Shown one piece after another: positions 8,827 through 19,405 of a stretch of DNA of 64,000 nucleotides. Source of the DNA: Hyphomicrobiales bacterium (GTDB lineage Bacteria; Pseudomonadota; Alphaproteobacteria; Rhizobiales; Rhizobiaceae); NCBI GenBank assembly GCA_900471815.1, contig UICE01000004.1, forward strand, positions 124,001-188,000, given 5' to 3'. The notes beneath the pieces are model-generated. The model was not told the origin of the DNA. It saw only the letters and a list, made by a program, of their open reading frames with translations, and made no database searches. How positions within the stretch are numbered: position 1 is the first letter of the stretch; each line of letters starts with the position of its first letter. Made by a program: the position numbers and the translations under genes.

Positions 8827-9279
8827 TCCTGATTGGTATTATCTGGTTTTTTCGCCAACCGAGCGATCAATCGATCTGCTCGGCGACAATCCGGCGGAGC
8901 TCTTCCCGGGTAAATCCCGATGATTGATGCTCGTATTGATGGTCCGGCGATTGTGATTTTATAGAGTCTCGATAAATGTCCGGCCGTTTATATACGGATG
9001 ACTTGTCATGTTTTTCGATAATGATGTGCATTTTAATCCATTGGCCACGCAGAAAACCTCCGCAGCTTTGTTTGTTGAAATATGCCGATGTGAATATTCC
9101 GGGTCGCCATTAAGGATGACAATGGCCATCAGCGATCCTGGAAGTTACCCGCGCTCCGTTGAGCTGCGGTATTGCCCGGTTAATCGGGTCGACGAAACAT
9201 ATATGGGGGCTGCTGAAAGTTTATCAAGAGCACGCTCCAGCGGACGCGCCGCTGGAGCATTGGTCAGGCATGTCCGGCC
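8827..9279. other. Intergenic stretch without a recognisable gene
   Basis: This 453-bp stretch lies between the short DUF4167-like gene and the end of the 5-oxoprolinase gene. The open frames in it show no family resemblance and run into the neighbouring gene. The only clear structure is the terminator hairpin at 9234-9258. Confidence 0.6.
9234..9258 (-). terminator. Terminator hairpin after the oxoprolinase gene
   Basis: A perfect 10-bp stem, GCTCCAGCGG with CCGCTGGAGC, closes loop ACGCG 21 bp downstream of the minus-strand stop codon at 9280. On the minus strand it is followed by GTGCTCTTGATAAACTTTC, only moderately T-rich. Confidence 0.7.
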
Positions 9280-12200
9280 TTACTTCTTTCCAAACCCGCC
9301 GCCGGTCGGCGTCGTTACAATGAAAGCCTCTCCCGCCTCAAGAACCGTATGAGCGCAACCGCCAAGCATTTCGATCTGCCCATTATTCCGGCGCACGGCA
9401 TTGGCACCAAGCTGGCCGGGTTCGCCGCCATTCAGGCCAAAGGGCGCAATACGCCGATGCCCGGAAAGTATCGCAAAATCCAGTTTTCTTTGCGCTCGAA
9501 TGGTTCGTTTTGTACCATTGCCCGCAGACCATTTTCCTTTGCCACCCGAATCCGGGCGAATGTGAAAATCCTCAAGCACAACGGGAAAGCGCGTTTCCAG
9601 AATTTCCGGATCTGTCAGGCGCGAGTTTGTCATGTGGGTGTGAATTGCATCCGCACCATTGTAACCGGGGCCAGCCGGCGCGCCGGAACATATGGTTTCG
9701 TAATACTGGTATTCGTCATTGCCAAAAGTAAGGTTGTTCATCGTGCCTTGCGCTGCTGCTTGCGCGCCCACAGCACCAAACAGGCAATTCGTTACGGCTT
9801 GGCTGACCTCTACATTGCCTGCAACAACCGCAGCAGGGTATTCAGGCGAGAGCATTGTGCCGTCTGGAACAATGATACGGATCGGGCGCAGGCATCCGGC
9901 ATTCATGGGAATGTTGCTTTGTACAAGCGTGCGGAAAACATAAAGCACAGCAGCGCGTGTAACAGGGCGGGGGGCGTTGAAATTGTCAGCCCTCTGGTTT
10001 GAGGTGCCGGTAAAATCGACAGTTACTTCACGCGCTGATTTGTCGACAGAGATGCTGACGACAATGCTGCATCCTTGATCCATCTCATAGGTGAATTTGC
10101 CATCCTGAAGCTGGTCCAGGACGCGGCGGACACTTTCCGCCGCATTGTCTTGTACATGGCCCATATAGGCCTCAACGACGTCTTCGCCGAAATGGGCGAT
10201 CATTTTGCGAAGTTCGGCCACGCCCTTTTCATTGGCTGCCACCTGGGCCTTCAGGTCATTGACGTTTTGCAGCAGTGTGCGCACGGGATATCTGGCGCCC
10301 GTCAAGAGTTCCGCCAGTTCATCTTCGCAGAATCGTCCTTGATCCAGAAGTTTGAAGTTGTCGATATAGACGCCTTCCTCTTCGATCGTCGTCGCCAAGG
10401 GGGACATGGAGCCCGGCGCGATACCACCAATGTCGGCATGATGTCCGCGGCTTGCTACCCAGAAACGGATCGTCTTGCCTGTATCGTCAAAAACCGGTGT
10501 GCACACCGTCAGATCGGGAAGATGCGTGCCGCCATTATAGGGCGCGTTAATAAGGAAAACATCGCCTGGACGGATTACGGGATTTTCACGGATTGCTGCT
10601 GCTACAGAAGCATCCATTGAGCCCAGATGCACGGGCATATGCGGGGCATTGGCAACCAGATTGCCTTCCGCATCGAAAACAGCGCAGGAGAAATCCAGCC
10701 GCTCTTTGATATTAACCGAATAAGCGGTGTTTTGCAGCGTCACGCCCATCTGTTCTGCAATCGACATGAACAGATTGTTGAATATTTCCAGCATCACCGG
10801 ATCTGCCTTTGTCCCGATAGCAACCTGACTGGGCAATGCTTTGATGCGGTTAAGAACAATGTGGTTCTTTGCTGTCAGTTGGGCCTGCCAGCCATCTTCG
10901 ATGATGATCGTCTGGTTTGGTTCGATGATGATGGCAGGGCCTGTCAACTGCTGGCCCGGCTTCATCGCATCACGCAAGATCACGGGCGCATCATAGGCTT
11001 TGCCTTGCGAGAATATGCGATTATGTCTGATCGCTTGGGGTTCGCCTGTCGCTTGAAGTTCGACACTCTTTTCAGTTTGTTCGCTACCGCCGCCGACAGT
11101 TTCAACCTCAACAGCCTCAATAAACAGAGCCTTGTTTTCAGCAACGAAACCGAAGCGGCGTTTGTGCAGAATCTCGAATTCCCGGCGCAGCCGTGTTGTG
11201 TTGTCAGAAGCGGGATAAGTCGCCTCTACACTGAGCACTGTATCCGTACCGGCATAGCGAATATGCGCGCGAACAAAACTGGTGATCGCATCACGCGCAA
11301 TCCCTTGTGCCTGAAGCTCCGCAATGCATTCGTTTTCCAATTCCCGGCCCATCTCCGCAAGTTGGGCAGGGGCATTTTCATCCAATGATATGCCCAACGC
11401 CTTTTGCCGCGTCGCTCTTATATCGGCAAGGCCCATCCCATAAGCCGAGAGCAAGCCCGACATGGGGTGCACAAGAATACTCTTCATGCCGAGCGCATCG
11501 GCAACAAGGCAGGCATGCTGGCCGCCTGCACCGCCAAAACAGCTCAAGGCGTAGCGTGTCACATCATATCCACGCTGCACTGAAATCTTCTTGATCGCCT
11601 CTACCATATTGGCGACAGCAATCCGTATGAAGCCGTCTGCCACGTCTTCCACGCTTCGCCCATCGCCAATCTTCTCAGCAAGTTGCACAAAGCCACGGCG
11701 TACGACTTCGATATCGAGAGATTCATTTTGTCCCGGACCAAAGATCGGCGGAAAGAATTCAGGGATGAGTTTGCCGACCATGACATTTGCATCTGTGACT
11801 GCCAGCGGGCCGCCATTGCGATAGCAGGCGGGGCCGGGATTGGCACCTGCCGAATCCGGCCCGACGCTGAAGCGGCCATTATCGAAGTGCAGAATGGAAC
11901 CACCGCCTGCGGCCACGGTGTGAATGAGCATCATCGGAGCGCGCACTCTCACGCCCGCGACTTCCGTTTCAAAGGCTCTTTCATATATGCCATCATAATG
12001 CGCCACATCGGTGGATGTGCCGCCCATGTCAAAGCCGATGACATTGCCAAAGCCTGCCTCCATGCCAGTTCTGGCAAGGCCCACAACGCCGCCTGCGGGT
12101 CCAGATAGAATGGCATCCTTGCCCTGAAACATATCGGCGGCAGTCAATCCGCCGGACGACATCATGAACATGACACGCGCACCGGTACGGGCCACATCAA

Positions 12201-12885
12201 GCTCTCTGGAAACCTGTTCCACGTAGCGCCGCAAAACGGGGGAAAGATAGGCATCGATAACCGTTGTATCGCCGCGTCCAACCAGCTTGATCAAGGGCGA
12301 GACTTCGTGACTGACCGACACCTGCGAGAAGCCGAGATCCCGGGCAATTGCCGCAACCGCTGCTTCATGTTCTGGGAATTTGTAGGCATGCATGAAGGCA
12401 ATGGCGAGCGCGTCATATCCCTCGTCCTTCAATAAGTTCAAAGCTTTATGGACTTGATCCATATTGAGTGGAACTTCGACCGTCCCGTCGGCAAGCACGC
12501 GCTCATCAATTTCCAAAACCTGGTCATACAGCGCTTCGGCCTTGATGATTTCGGTTGCAAAGATATTTTTGCGTTCCTGATAGCCGATGCGTAACGCGTC
12601 TCTGAAACCTTTGGTCGTTACCAGTGCCAGACGCTCGCCTTTGCGCTCCAGCAGGGCATTCGTTGCGACGGTGGTGCCCATGCGAACTTCGCCAATAAGC
12701 CCCGCCGGAATGGCGTCATTTGGTTCCAGTCCCAGATGCTGCCGAATGCCATGCACCGCTGCATCGCTATAAGCTGCCGGATTCTCGGAAAGAACCTTTT
12801 TGGCATGCAGCGTTCCTGCCGGGTCACGACCGATCACGTCAGTAAAGGTGCCGCCACGATCTACCCAGAAATCCCAGCTACTCAT
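9280..12885 (-). CDS. 5-oxoprolinase / hydantoinase A-B fusion protein
   Basis: A cytoplasmic ATP-dependent amidohydrolase, probably opening 5-oxoproline (pyroglutamate) to glutamate. At 1201 residues it has the full length of the fused eukaryote-like OPLAH form. The HyuA half (about 1-680) starts with [14 protein letters not shown], an ASKHA-type phosphate loop, and contains [13 protein letters not shown] and [16 protein letters not shown]. The HyuB half begins near residue 690 ([20 protein letters not shown]) and ends in GGGFGKK. No other oxoproline gene flanks it; it stands alone, with its own AT-rich upstream region and terminator. A hydantoin or N-methylhydantoin substrate cannot be excluded from sequence alone. 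Confidence 0.88.
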   Translation of the reverse strand: MSSWDFWVDRGGTFTDVIGRDPAGTLHAKKVLSENPAAYSDAAVHGIRQHLGLEPNDAIPAGLIGEVRMGTTVATNALLERKGERLALVTTKGFRDALRIGYQERKNIFATEIIKAEALYDQVLEIDERVLADGTVEVPLNMDQVHKALNLLKDEGYDALAIAFMHAYKFPEHEAAVAAIARDLGFSQVSVSHEVSPLIKLVGRGDTTVIDAYLSPVLRRYVEQVSRELDVARTGARVMFMMSSGGLTAADMFQGKDAILSGPAGGVVGLARTGMEAGFGNVIGFDMGGTSTDVAHYDGIYERAFETEVAGVRVRAPMMLIHTVAAGGGSILHFDNGRFSVGPDSAGANPGPACYRNGGPLAVTDANVMVGKLIPEFFPPIFGPGQNESLDIEVVRRGFVQLAEKIGDGRSVEDVADGFIRIAVANMVEAIKKISVQRGYDVTRYALSCFGGAGGQHACLVADALGMKSILVHPMSGLLSAYGMGLADIRATRQKALGISLDENAPAQLAEMGRELENECIAELQAQGIARDAITSFVRAHIRYAGTDTVLSVEATYPASDNTTRLRREFEILHKRRFGFVAENKALFIEAVEVETVGGGSEQTEKSVELQATGEPQAIRHNRIFSQGKAYDAPVILRDAMKPGQQLTGPAIIIEPNQTIIIEDGWQAQLTAKNHIVLNRIKALPSQVAIGTKADPVMLEIFNNLFMSIAEQMGVTLQNTAYSVNIKERLDFSCAVFDAEGNLVANAPHMPVHLGSMDASVAAAIRENPVIRPGDVFLINAPYNGGTHLPDLTVCTPVFDDTGKTIRFWVASRGHHADIGGIAPGSMSPLATTIEEEGVYIDNFKLLDQGRFCEDELAELLTGARYPVRTLLQNVNDLKAQVAANEKGVAELRKMIAHFGEDVVEAYMGHVQDNAAESVRRVLDQLQDGKFTYEMDQGCSIVVSISVDKSAREVTVDFTGTSNQRADNFNAPRPVTRAAVLYVFRTLVQSNIPMNAGCLRPIRIIVPDGTMLSPEYPAAVVAGNVEVSQAVTNCLFGAVGAQAAAQGTMNNLTFGNDEYQYYETICSGAPAGPGYNGADAIHTHMTNSRLTDPEILETRFPVVLEDFHIRPDSGGKGKWSAGNGTKRTIRAQRKLDFAILSGHRRIAPFGLNGGEPGQLGANAVRRNNGQIEMLGGCAHTVLEAGEAFIVTTPTGGGFGKK

Positions 12886-12997
12886 GTGTATTTCCTCTGT
12901 TCGAACGCATGGCTGCCAGTACGGACAACTACATTGATAATATATAGATAAAATGATGATATAAAATTGTTAAGTTGGAGGCAAGTACAATGACACT

Positions 12998-13021
12998 CGC
13001 CCATGGCCTGAGTCATGGGCG
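12998..13021. other. Inverted repeat between rfbD and the oxoprolinase gene
   Basis: CGCCCATG pairs with CATGGGCG across an 8-base loop. The T-run needed for a minus-strand terminator of the rfb operon is on the wrong side, so a terminator role is doubtful; a processing or regulatory hairpin is possible. Confidence 0.45.
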
Positions 13022-13122
13022 TGCAAAAAACGGGAATGTCTTGCAGAATTGGTGGTCTGGCTCGTCAGCGCAGTCAGAACCGGCTCTAAAGATCAATATT
13101 TGCTGCCGCGAATAATGCGAAT

Positions 13123-14019
13123 TCAGCCTTGGCTGTTGTCTGCCAGAATTCTATCGACAACATGTTCCAGCGATTGCGGCCATTCCGGCGCCCGCCAGCC
13201 AAAAGTTTCAAAGAAGCGATCAGTCGACAATTGCGAGTTCAAAGGCCGTTTTGCTTTTGTCGGATAATCGGCAGTCGTGATGCCGGCCACATCCGCATAA
13301 GGTCCGCTACGCGCCCGGCTATACTCGAAGATTTTTTGAGCAAAACCGCTCCAGTTGATGCTTCCTGTACCAGCCAGATGATAGACGCCAAAACTGTTAA
13401 ATAAAGGGTCGGTTTGAAGCCGCTCTGCCATATGCAAAATTGCATCGGCTATATCGAATGCTGAGGTGGGATTTCCCCATTGATCGGAAACGACCGACAA
13501 TTGGTCACGTGTTTCAGCCAGGCGCAGCATCGTCTTGACGAAGTTTCTGCCAAAAGGGCTATAGACCCATGCGGTCCGTAAAATAAAATGGCGTTTGTTT
13601 GCTTGGATAACACCCAACTCGCCATCGAGTTTGGTCTGTCCGTAAACGCCTTTTGGTCCAGTTGGGTCTTCTTCTTTGTAAGGTTCTCTGCCTTCGCCTG
13701 AAAACACATAATCTGTAGAAAGGTGAATAATCGGCGCGTTGATATGTGCTGCCGCCTCCGCAACAGCGGTAGCGCCGGCTGTATTGATCACTGAAGCGAG
13801 TTCAGCTTCGTCTTCCGCCTGATCGACAGCCGTGTAAGCGGCGGCAGAAACAACGAGATCCGGCGCAGCGTCCACAATTGCCTGAAATATCGTTTGTGGT
13901 TGCGCCAGATCGAGTTTTGGCCGTCCCAGAGCAACAAGCTCAATGGAGGGATGCAAGGCTGCTCTCTCCATCAGGCTGAGAGCCACTTGTCCCCCATGCC
14001 CTGTGACGACAATTTTCAT
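13123..14019 (-). CDS. rfbD: dTDP-4-dehydrorhamnose reductase
   Basis: The last step of dTDP-L-rhamnose synthesis: NAD(P)H reduction of the 4-keto group. 298 residues, extended-SDR fold. It has the N-terminal nucleotide motif [13 protein letters not shown], the [12 protein letters not shown] segment, and catalytic [20 protein letters not shown] with the YxxxK pair. The start was set at 14019 rather than a longer frame, because it overlaps the rfbB stop as ATGA and is preceded by AAGAG. The 4-bp overlap implies translational coupling. It is last of the rfbA-C-B-D set. Confidence 0.93.
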   Translation of the reverse strand: MKIVVTGHGGQVALSLMERAALHPSIELVALGRPKLDLAQPQTIFQAIVDAAPDLVVSAAAYTAVDQAEDEAELASVINTAGATAVAEAAAHINAPIIHLSTDYVFSGEGREPYKEEDPTGPKGVYGQTKLDGELGVIQANKRHFILRTAWVYSPFGRNFVKTMLRLAETRDQLSVVSDQWGNPTSAFDIADAILHMAERLQTDPLFNSFGVYHLAGTGSINWSGFAQKIFEYSRARSGPYADVAGITTADYPTKAKRPLNSQLSTDRFFETFGWRAPEWPQSLEHVVDRILADNSQG

Positions 14020-15089
14020 ACTGCACTCTTTGCTGTTGTAGAACCGAGCCGCTCGCCCGCATAACGTTCGCCGCGAATAGGCTGCCACCACCAATCATTG
14101 TCCAGATACCATTGAATGGTGCGTTCCAAGCCTGACTGGAACGTTTCTGACGGGGTCCAGCCGAGCTCCCGCTCGATCTTTGATGCATCGATTGCATAAC
14201 GACGGTCATGGCCCGGCCGGTCGCTGACAAAACTGATCAGGTCCCTGTATCGCCCGCCATTGGCACGCGGCCGCTTCTTGTCGAGTATATCGCAGATCGT
14301 TTCAACAACGCTCAAATTCGTTTGTTCGGCTCGGCCTCCGATGTTGTAGCTCTCGCCCGGTTTGCCCTTTGTGACGACGAGTTCCAGCGCGCGCGCATGG
14401 TCCTCGACATAAAGCCAATCGCGGACATTTGCTCCTGTGCCATAAATCGGGAGCGACTTACCGTCCAAGGCGTTGAGGATCACCAGCGGGATCAGCTTTT
14501 CCGGAAAATGGAACGGACCGTAATTGTTTGAACAATTGGATAGAACGACCGGCAGGCCATAGGTCTCATGCCAAGCGCGGACCAAATGGTCTGATGCAGC
14601 CTTTGATGCCGAGTAGGGCGAAGAAGGTGCGTAGGGCGTTTCTTCCGTAAAGATCCCGCTGTCAAAAGGCAGGTCGCCAAAGACCTCATCGGTGGAAATA
14701 TGGTGGAACCGAAACGCAGATTTGGCTGGCTCCGACAATTCGCGCCAATAGGTCAGCGCTGCATTGAGCATGCGGAACGTACCGATAATGTTTGTTTCGA
14801 TAAAGGCTGCTGGCCCGTCAATGGAACGATCGACATGGCTTTCAGCGGCGAGATGCATGATCGCATCTATTTTCTCGTCACGTAAAATACCTAGAATTGT
14901 TGCATCATCGCATATATCCGCCTGGATAAAGCTGTAATTTGGGTAGTTCTCGATCTGTCGTAGCGATGCAAGATTTCCAGCATAGGTTAGCTTGTCAACA
15001 TTCACGACCCGGTTTTGCGGGTTGGCCGCCAGTTGTCTGCAAACTGCAGAACCAATAAAGCCGGCGCCGCCGGTAACTAGAATATTCAT
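14016..15089 (-). CDS. rfbB: dTDP-glucose 4,6-dehydratase
   Basis: Converts dTDP-glucose to dTDP-4-keto-6-deoxyglucose. 357 residues, NAD-dependent extended SDR. It has [11 protein letters not shown] (residues 6-16), [20 protein letters not shown] and the catalytic [12 protein letters not shown] plus [15 protein letters not shown] with YxxxK. It ends in a 4-bp overlap with rfbD and starts 15 bp after rfbC. Part of the operon providing dTDP-rhamnose, presumably for the two glycosyltransferases transcribed the opposite way from 16.7 kb. Confidence 0.95.
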   Translation of the reverse strand: MNILVTGGAGFIGSAVCRQLAANPQNRVVNVDKLTYAGNLASLRQIENYPNYSFIQADICDDATILGILRDEKIDAIMHLAAESHVDRSIDGPAAFIETNIIGTFRMLNAALTYWRELSEPAKSAFRFHHISTDEVFGDLPFDSGIFTEETPYAPSSPYSASKAASDHLVRAWHETYGLPVVLSNCSNNYGPFHFPEKLIPLVILNALDGKSLPIYGTGANVRDWLYVEDHARALELVVTKGKPGESYNIGGRAEQTNLSVVETICDILDKKRPRANGGRYRDLISFVSDRPGHDRRYAIDASKIERELGWTPSETFQSGLERTIQWYLDNDWWWQPIRGERYAGERLGSTTAKSAV

Positions 15090-15104
15090 GAACCAAATTG
15101 CTCC

Positions 15105-15659
15105 TTAAGGGAAAATATCGGCGCCATCGAGCACAGGGGCGTTTCGATCTTTATCGGACAGTTGTAGGACGGATTTTTCGAAAGGCCATGCCACCCCAAT
15201 TGACGGATCGTCAAATCGTAGCGACCTATCATGTTCGGGAGAATAGTAATCCGTAACCTTGTAGACCACCTCGGTATTTTCTTCGAGTGTCACAAAGCCA
15301 TGTGCAAATCCCTTGGGCACCAATATCTGGTTCCACTTCTTTGCAGAGACTTCCAAGGACAGCCACTTCATGAAGGTTGGCGAGCTTTTCCGGATATCTA
15401 CTACCACATCCAGAATGGACCCTTTGACGACGCGTACAAGCTTGTCTTGAGCGCGTGGCGGTAGCTGATAATGCAATCCGCGCAAGACGCCCTTAGCTGC
15501 AGACAAGGAGTGGTTGTCCTGGACGAATTGCAAGGGAATGCCCGCTTCGGCAAAACTTTGCGCATTATACGTTTCTGAAAAAAATCCGCGATCATCACCG
15601 AATTTTTTTGGGAGAATTTCCAGAACACCTTCAAGTGCGAGAGGCTTTACTTCGATCAT
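15105..15659 (-). CDS. rfbC: dTDP-4-dehydrorhamnose 3,5-epimerase
   Basis: Third enzyme of the dTDP-L-rhamnose route, a cupin-fold epimerase of 184 residues, the family norm. It shows DDRGFFSETYNAQSF, QDNHSLSAAKGVLRGLHYQ (with the catalytic His region) and LVPKGFAHGFVTLEE with the tyrosine-containing VYKVTDYYSPEHD. Its start codon shares one base with the rfbA stop (TAATG), so the genes are coupled. Confidence 0.95.
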   Translation of the reverse strand: MIEVKPLALEGVLEILPKKFGDDRGFFSETYNAQSFAEAGIPLQFVQDNHSLSAAKGVLRGLHYQLPPRAQDKLVRVVKGSILDVVVDIRKSSPTFMKWLSLEVSAKKWNQILVPKGFAHGFVTLEENTEVVYKVTDYYSPEHDRSLRFDDPSIGVAWPFEKSVLQLSDKDRNAPVLDGADIFP

Positions 15660-16537
15660 TATTTACCGACCTCTTCAGCTCTGCGGCGCAGATAGGTTGC
15701 ATATTCCGTTTTGCCCATTTTTGCTGCTCTCTCGAGGACTCGGTCGGCGTCGACCCATCCCCATTCCAACCCTATTTCCTCGGGGCAAGCAATCTTGATG
15801 CCCTGCCGATGTTCAATCGTTCTCACAAATGACGATGCCTCGTGCAAGCTGTCATGGGTACCGGTATCGAGCCAGGCATATCCCCTGCCCAATTGCTGTA
15901 CGCGCAAATCGCCACGTTCCAGATAGATATTGTTGATACTCGTGATCTCAAGCTCGCCTCGTTCGGATGGCTTGATAGATCTGGCGATGTCGACCACTTC
16001 ATTATCGTAAAAGTAGAGTCCAGTAACAGCCCAGTTCGATTTTGGCTTTACCGGCTTTTCTTCAATGGAAAGTGCTTTCCCTGTGGCTTTTTCAAACTGC
16101 ACCACGCCATATCGTTGAGGGTCCTCAACGTGGTAAGCAAAGACAGTGCCCCCCTTGTCACCGCTGGCGGCTTCCTGACAAAGCCGCGACAGACCATCGC
16201 CAAAATAGATATTATCGCCAAGGATCATGGCAACGCTGTCATTGCCGATAAACTCACGTCCGATAATAAATGCTTCTGCCAAACCGTTTGGTTGCGGCTG
16301 TTCAGCATAAGAGAAGCTGACGCCAAAATCTGACCCATCGCCCAATAATTTTTGAAAGAGCGGCAGATCATGCGGCGTCGAGATGATGAGAATTTCCCGT
16401 ATACCCGCAAGCATCAACACGCTTAGCGGGTAATAAATCATGGGCTTGTCATAGATTGGCAACATTTGCTTGGAGACGGCAATCGTCAATGGATAAAGGC
16501 GTGTACCACTTCCGCCTGCCAGAATAATGCCCTTCAT
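15659..16537 (-). CDS. rfbA: Glucose-1-phosphate thymidylyltransferase
   Basis: First enzyme of the dTDP-rhamnose pathway: glucose-1-phosphate plus dTTP gives dTDP-glucose. 292 residues. Pyrophosphorylase signature [18 protein letters not shown] at the N-terminus, [20 protein letters not shown], metal-binding LGDNIYFG (near residue 110) and [20 protein letters not shown]. It heads the minus-strand rfb operon and diverges from a glycosyltransferase gene over a 169-bp gap. Confidence 0.95.
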   Translation of the reverse strand: MKGIILAGGSGTRLYPLTIAVSKQMLPIYDKPMIYYPLSVLMLAGIREILIISTPHDLPLFQKLLGDGSDFGVSFSYAEQPQPNGLAEAFIIGREFIGNDSVAMILGDNIYFGDGLSRLCQEAASGDKGGTVFAYHVEDPQRYGVVQFEKATGKALSIEEKPVKPKSNWAVTGLYFYDNEVVDIARSIKPSERGELEITSINNIYLERGDLRVQQLGRGYAWLDTGTHDSLHEASSFVRTIEHRQGIKIACPEEIGLEWGWVDADRVLERAAKMGKTEYATYLRRRAEEVGK

Positions 16538-16706
16538 TCAACGTTTCCTTATTACCATCGTGACAACCGGAACTCGATTGCATTTGTCGCAGACATTTGG
16601 CGGCAAGAGAAACACATGTCAATCTTCATAAGTGTTTTGGTTTTCCTTGCAACGCGCTATCTGCTAGCTAACCCGTCAGTTGAACTTTAAATGGAAGCTT
16701 TTAAAA

Positions 16707-17615
16707 ATGCGGGTTGATAACCGGTCTGTCACAGGAATTATCGTTACATATAATCCTGATCTGGATGGCCTGAAGAGCCTGCTTGAGGCAATAATTCCCC
16801 AAGTTGGAAAGCTGATCATCGTCGACAATGGCAGTGGAGAAGACGTGGAAAACCGACTGGCTTCGCTGTATCCAATGGTGGATATTGAGAAGCTCGGACA
16901 AAATTTTGGAATCGCAAAAGCTCAGAATATCGGTATCGCGAAAGCCCGAGTCCATGATGCAGCTTACGTGCTTCTGCTTGATCAGGACAGCATCCCCGCA
17001 GGAGATATGGTTGCCAGGCTTTTGAACGCCGCTGAGGCGCAATTGGCGAAAAATCTTCGAGTGGCGTGTGTCGGACCTCGTTATGAGGACCCACGGCAGA
17101 AAAATCCTCCGCCCTTCATCAAAGTGACGGGTCTGCGGCTTGAACGGCAAATCTGTGCGGAGAATGATTCGATAGTCGAGGTGGACTATCTCATTGCTTC
17201 CGGTTGCCTCATTCCTCTATCGACACTTGATAGTGTCGGCGGGATGCGGGAAGAGCTTTTTATCGACTATGTTGATATTGAATGGGGATTGCGAGCAAAA
17301 CAGATGGGCTATCAATCCTATGGCATATGCAACGCCCATATGAAGCACGATTTGGGCGATAGCCCCGTGCTTTTTCGAGGCAGGCACATACCTGTGCATA
17401 GCCCGTTGCGGCATTATTATCATTTCAGAAATGCGATTTGGCTCTATCGCCAAAAATGGCTGCATTTAAATTGGAAAATGGTTGATATGGCCCGTTTGGT
17501 ACGAAAATTTGTTTTCTACAGTCTGATTACAGCCCCTCGCGCAGAACATGCAAAAATGATGACCCTTGGTGTCTGGCATGGTCTAACGGGGAAAATGGGA
17601 AAGAAAGTTGGTTAA
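16707..17615 (+). CDS. Family 2 glycosyltransferase, probable rhamnosyltransferase
   Basis: 302-residue GT-A enzyme. It begins TGIIVTYNPDLDGLKSLLEA and has VDNGSG, LLLDQDSIP (the DxD-like region) and ASGCLIPLSTLDSVGGMREELF with DYVDIEWGLRAKQMG, the pattern of rhamnosyltransferases in O-antigen or exopolysaccharide loci. The ATG at 16707 was chosen because GGAAG lies about 10 bases upstream; a TTG at 16680 keeps the frame but looks unlikely. Divergent from the rfb operon, whose product dTDP-rhamnose is the likely donor. The stop codon shares its A with the start of the next gene, so the pair is coupled. Donor and acceptor are inferred. Confidence 0.85.
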   Translation: MRVDNRSVTGIIVTYNPDLDGLKSLLEAIIPQVGKLIIVDNGSGEDVENRLASLYPMVDIEKLGQNFGIAKAQNIGIAKARVHDAAYVLLLDQDSIPAGDMVARLLNAAEAQLAKNLRVACVGPRYEDPRQKNPPPFIKVTGLRLERQICAENDSIVEVDYLIASGCLIPLSTLDSVGGMREELFIDYVDIEWGLRAKQMGYQSYGICNAHMKHDLGDSPVLFRGRHIPVHSPLRHYYHFRNAIWLYRQKWLHLNWKMVDMARLVRKFVFYSLITAPRAEHAKMMTLGVWHGLTGKMGKKVG

Positions 17616-18439
17616 TGGTCGAGAGTGCATATCCCGATGCTGAGACGTATGAACTGACCATTGCCATTGTCATATTCAAGCCCGACCAGGAAACGGTCCT
17701 GAAAACCATCCAAAGTCTGCGGCATGCGCTTCAATTGAGCGGTCTGACGCAAGTCAAGATATTCGTGATCGATAATACCCCGGCGGCCTCTGGCTATGAC
17801 TGGCTGTTGGAGGCGATGGAGGGCCTGCCTTTTGAGATCATGAGCGGGCAGGGCAATGTCGGGTTTGGCAGGGCAAATAACATCGTCACAGATGCCGTTG
17901 GCAAATATCATTTGGTCCTCAATCCTGATGTCGAAATGGAGCCGGAAGCGCTCGCCAATGCCATTGCCTTCATGACGGATCACAAAAACTGCGGGCTCTT
18001 GACGCCAAAAGCGTTTAATCCGGACGGAACGCGGCAATATCTTTGCAAGAACTATCCGGCGGTGTTTGATCTTTTGCTTCGCGGCTTTGCACCGCGCGCC
18101 ATCAAACGGCTATTTGCTAAACGCTTGAATCGCTACGAAATGCGCGATCAGATTGGTGATGTCGTTTTTTGGAGCCCTCCCATCGTAAGCGGCTGTTTCA
18201 TGTTTTTTCGTGGCGATGTTTTTAAAAAGCTGGGCGGTTTCGATCCTCGTTATCTGCTCTATTTCGAAGATTTCGATATATCGCTGCGAACGGCAAAATT
18301 TTCTCAAATCGCTTATGTGCCGACAGTCAGAATTGTCCACGAAGGCGGAAATGCTGCGCGCAAGGGATGGTGGCACATTCGCCAGTTCGCCCGCTCTGCG
18401 TTGATATTTTTCTCCACGCATCCGTTGAAACTTATTTAG
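17615..18439 (+). CDS. Family 2 glycosyltransferase (WbbL-like, probable rhamnosyltransferase)
   Basis: 274-residue GT-A enzyme acting at the cytoplasmic membrane face. It has YELTIAIVIFKPDQETV, VIDNTPAASG, NVGFGRANN, LVLNPDVEMEP (DxD equivalent), SGCFMFFRGDVFKKLGGFD and YFEDFDISLRTAK, which closely follow WbbL-type rhamnosyl or N-acetyl-sugar transferases. Starts inside the preceding stop (TAATG), so the two transferases are made together. Last gene of this short operon; no terminator is obvious after it. Confidence 0.85.
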   Translation: MVESAYPDAETYELTIAIVIFKPDQETVLKTIQSLRHALQLSGLTQVKIFVIDNTPAASGYDWLLEAMEGLPFEIMSGQGNVGFGRANNIVTDAVGKYHLVLNPDVEMEPEALANAIAFMTDHKNCGLLTPKAFNPDGTRQYLCKNYPAVFDLLLRGFAPRAIKRLFAKRLNRYEMRDQIGDVVFWSPPIVSGCFMFFRGDVFKKLGGFDPRYLLYFEDFDISLRTAKFSQIAYVPTVRIVHEGGNAARKGWWHIRQFARSALIFFSTHPLKLI

Positions 18440-18762
18440 CGCGGCGCCCGTAATCCCGATTGGAGTGGAGCGTCGTCATGACCCAAATGCCACACCAAGC
18501 GAAGATAGATGCACCGCTGCACAGAATGCCTTTAAAATGTCCTAATGGCCGTTGAACTGTGGGCCGTCTGTTATCGCGCCTTCACGTATGGATACGTTTC
18601 GTTGCAACCTTTCCGGACTGGAATCGTTGGACCAACGTTCTATCGCCGAGTTTGCGGACGGGACAATCCGGCATGGTGTGCCGGTCAGGATTTAGAGCAA
18701 CTCCGGAAAAGCGTGCAGCGGTTTTCCGGAATTGCGCGAAATAAATAAGTAAGGAGAGAAGC
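18440..18762. other. Intergenic stretch with an interspersed repeat
   Basis: 323 bp between the glycosyltransferase and DUF992 genes. It shows no supportable gene; small open frames lack ribosome-binding sites and family resemblance. The right end carries the palindromic repeat at 18683-18735, which ends close to the DUF992 ribosome-binding site (AAGGAGAG). Confidence 0.6.
18683..18735. repeat. Rhizobiales-type interspersed palindrome, copy 2
   Basis: AGAGCAACTCCGGAAAAGCG, then CAGCGGTTTTCCGGAATTGC: the arms CCGGAAAA and TTTTCCGG pair. It is the same element type and orientation as at 4329. A partial relative lies at 22598-22640. Confidence 0.75.
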
Positions 18763-19284
18763 ATGAACAAGACTCTTACAATGGCGCTTGCCGTAGGGTC
18801 GCTGGCAATAGCCGGAACAACAATCGCCAAAGCGGCCGATATGCAATTGCCAACATATGAAGAGCAAGATGTGCGCAATGGCGTAAAGATCGGCTATCTC
18901 GATTGCTCAATCGGCGGCGGCGTCGGTTATGTGCTTGGTTCAGCCAAGGAAGTTGAGTGTTCGTTCCGGTCCACAATGGGCGGAGAGCGTATCGACAATT
19001 ACTCGGGCGCCATCAAGAAGCTGGGTGTTGACCTTGGTTTTACCACCCGCAGCCGTCTGATTTGGGCAGTGTTTGCACCAACTGCAGGCTATCATCACGG
19101 TTCTTTGAGCGGCCTGTATCGCGGTGCGACTGCTGAAGCCACGGTCGGTGCCGGTATTGGTACGAATGTCCTGTTTGGCGGGACATCGGGTTCCATTCAT
19201 CTTCAGGCAGTAAGCGTGACCGGCCAGCTCGGTCTCAATGTCGCAGCTACCGGAACATCAATGACGCTGACATCTGTCAACTAA
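18763..19284 (+). CDS. DUF992 exported protein
   Basis: 173-residue protein of the DUF992 family, common in Rhizobiales and of unknown function. A clear Sec signal peptide ends in IAKAADM (about residues 1-25). The mature part is glycine-rich and beta-strand-like, with the family features GYLDCSIGGGVGYVLGSAKE, a cysteine pair, and TRSRLIWAVFAP followed by GATAEATVGAGIGTNVLFGG. The ATG is preceded by AAGGAGAG. It is likely periplasmic. A monocistronic unit with its own hairpin at 19292-19319. Confidence 0.88.
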   Translation: MNKTLTMALAVGSLAIAGTTIAKAADMQLPTYEEQDVRNGVKIGYLDCSIGGGVGYVLGSAKEVECSFRSTMGGERIDNYSGAIKKLGVDLGFTTRSRLIWAVFAPTAGYHHGSLSGLYRGATAEATVGAGIGTNVLFGGTSGSIHLQAVSVTGQLGLNVAATGTSMTLTSVN

Positions 19285-19291
19285 TTGCATC

Positions 19292-19319
19292 TGCCCCGTC
19301 CGCAAAGGCGGGCGGGGCA
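19292..19319 (+). terminator. Hairpin after the DUF992 gene
   Basis: TGCCCCGTCCGC pairs with GCGGGCGGGGCA (one G-U) across loop AAAG, 8 bp after the stop. No T-run follows, so it may act as a weak or Rho-assisted terminator or mRNA stabiliser. Confidence 0.7.
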
Positions 19320-19405
19320 CACATTCGGCACTGGTCGAATCGTTACAACTGTGAACATGTTCCAGCTCTTTGCTGTACATCGTTTGCAGCATCAGCGAGG
19401 CCAGA

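Noticed and set aside
9008-9352. 114-codon plus-strand frame near the oxoprolinase end
   Set aside because: It overlaps the conserved C-terminus of the oxoprolinase and has no recognisable domain.
12998-13021. Hairpin as the rfb operon terminator
   Set aside because: The T-run lies before the stem on the minus strand, not after it, so classical termination of the rfb operon is not supported.
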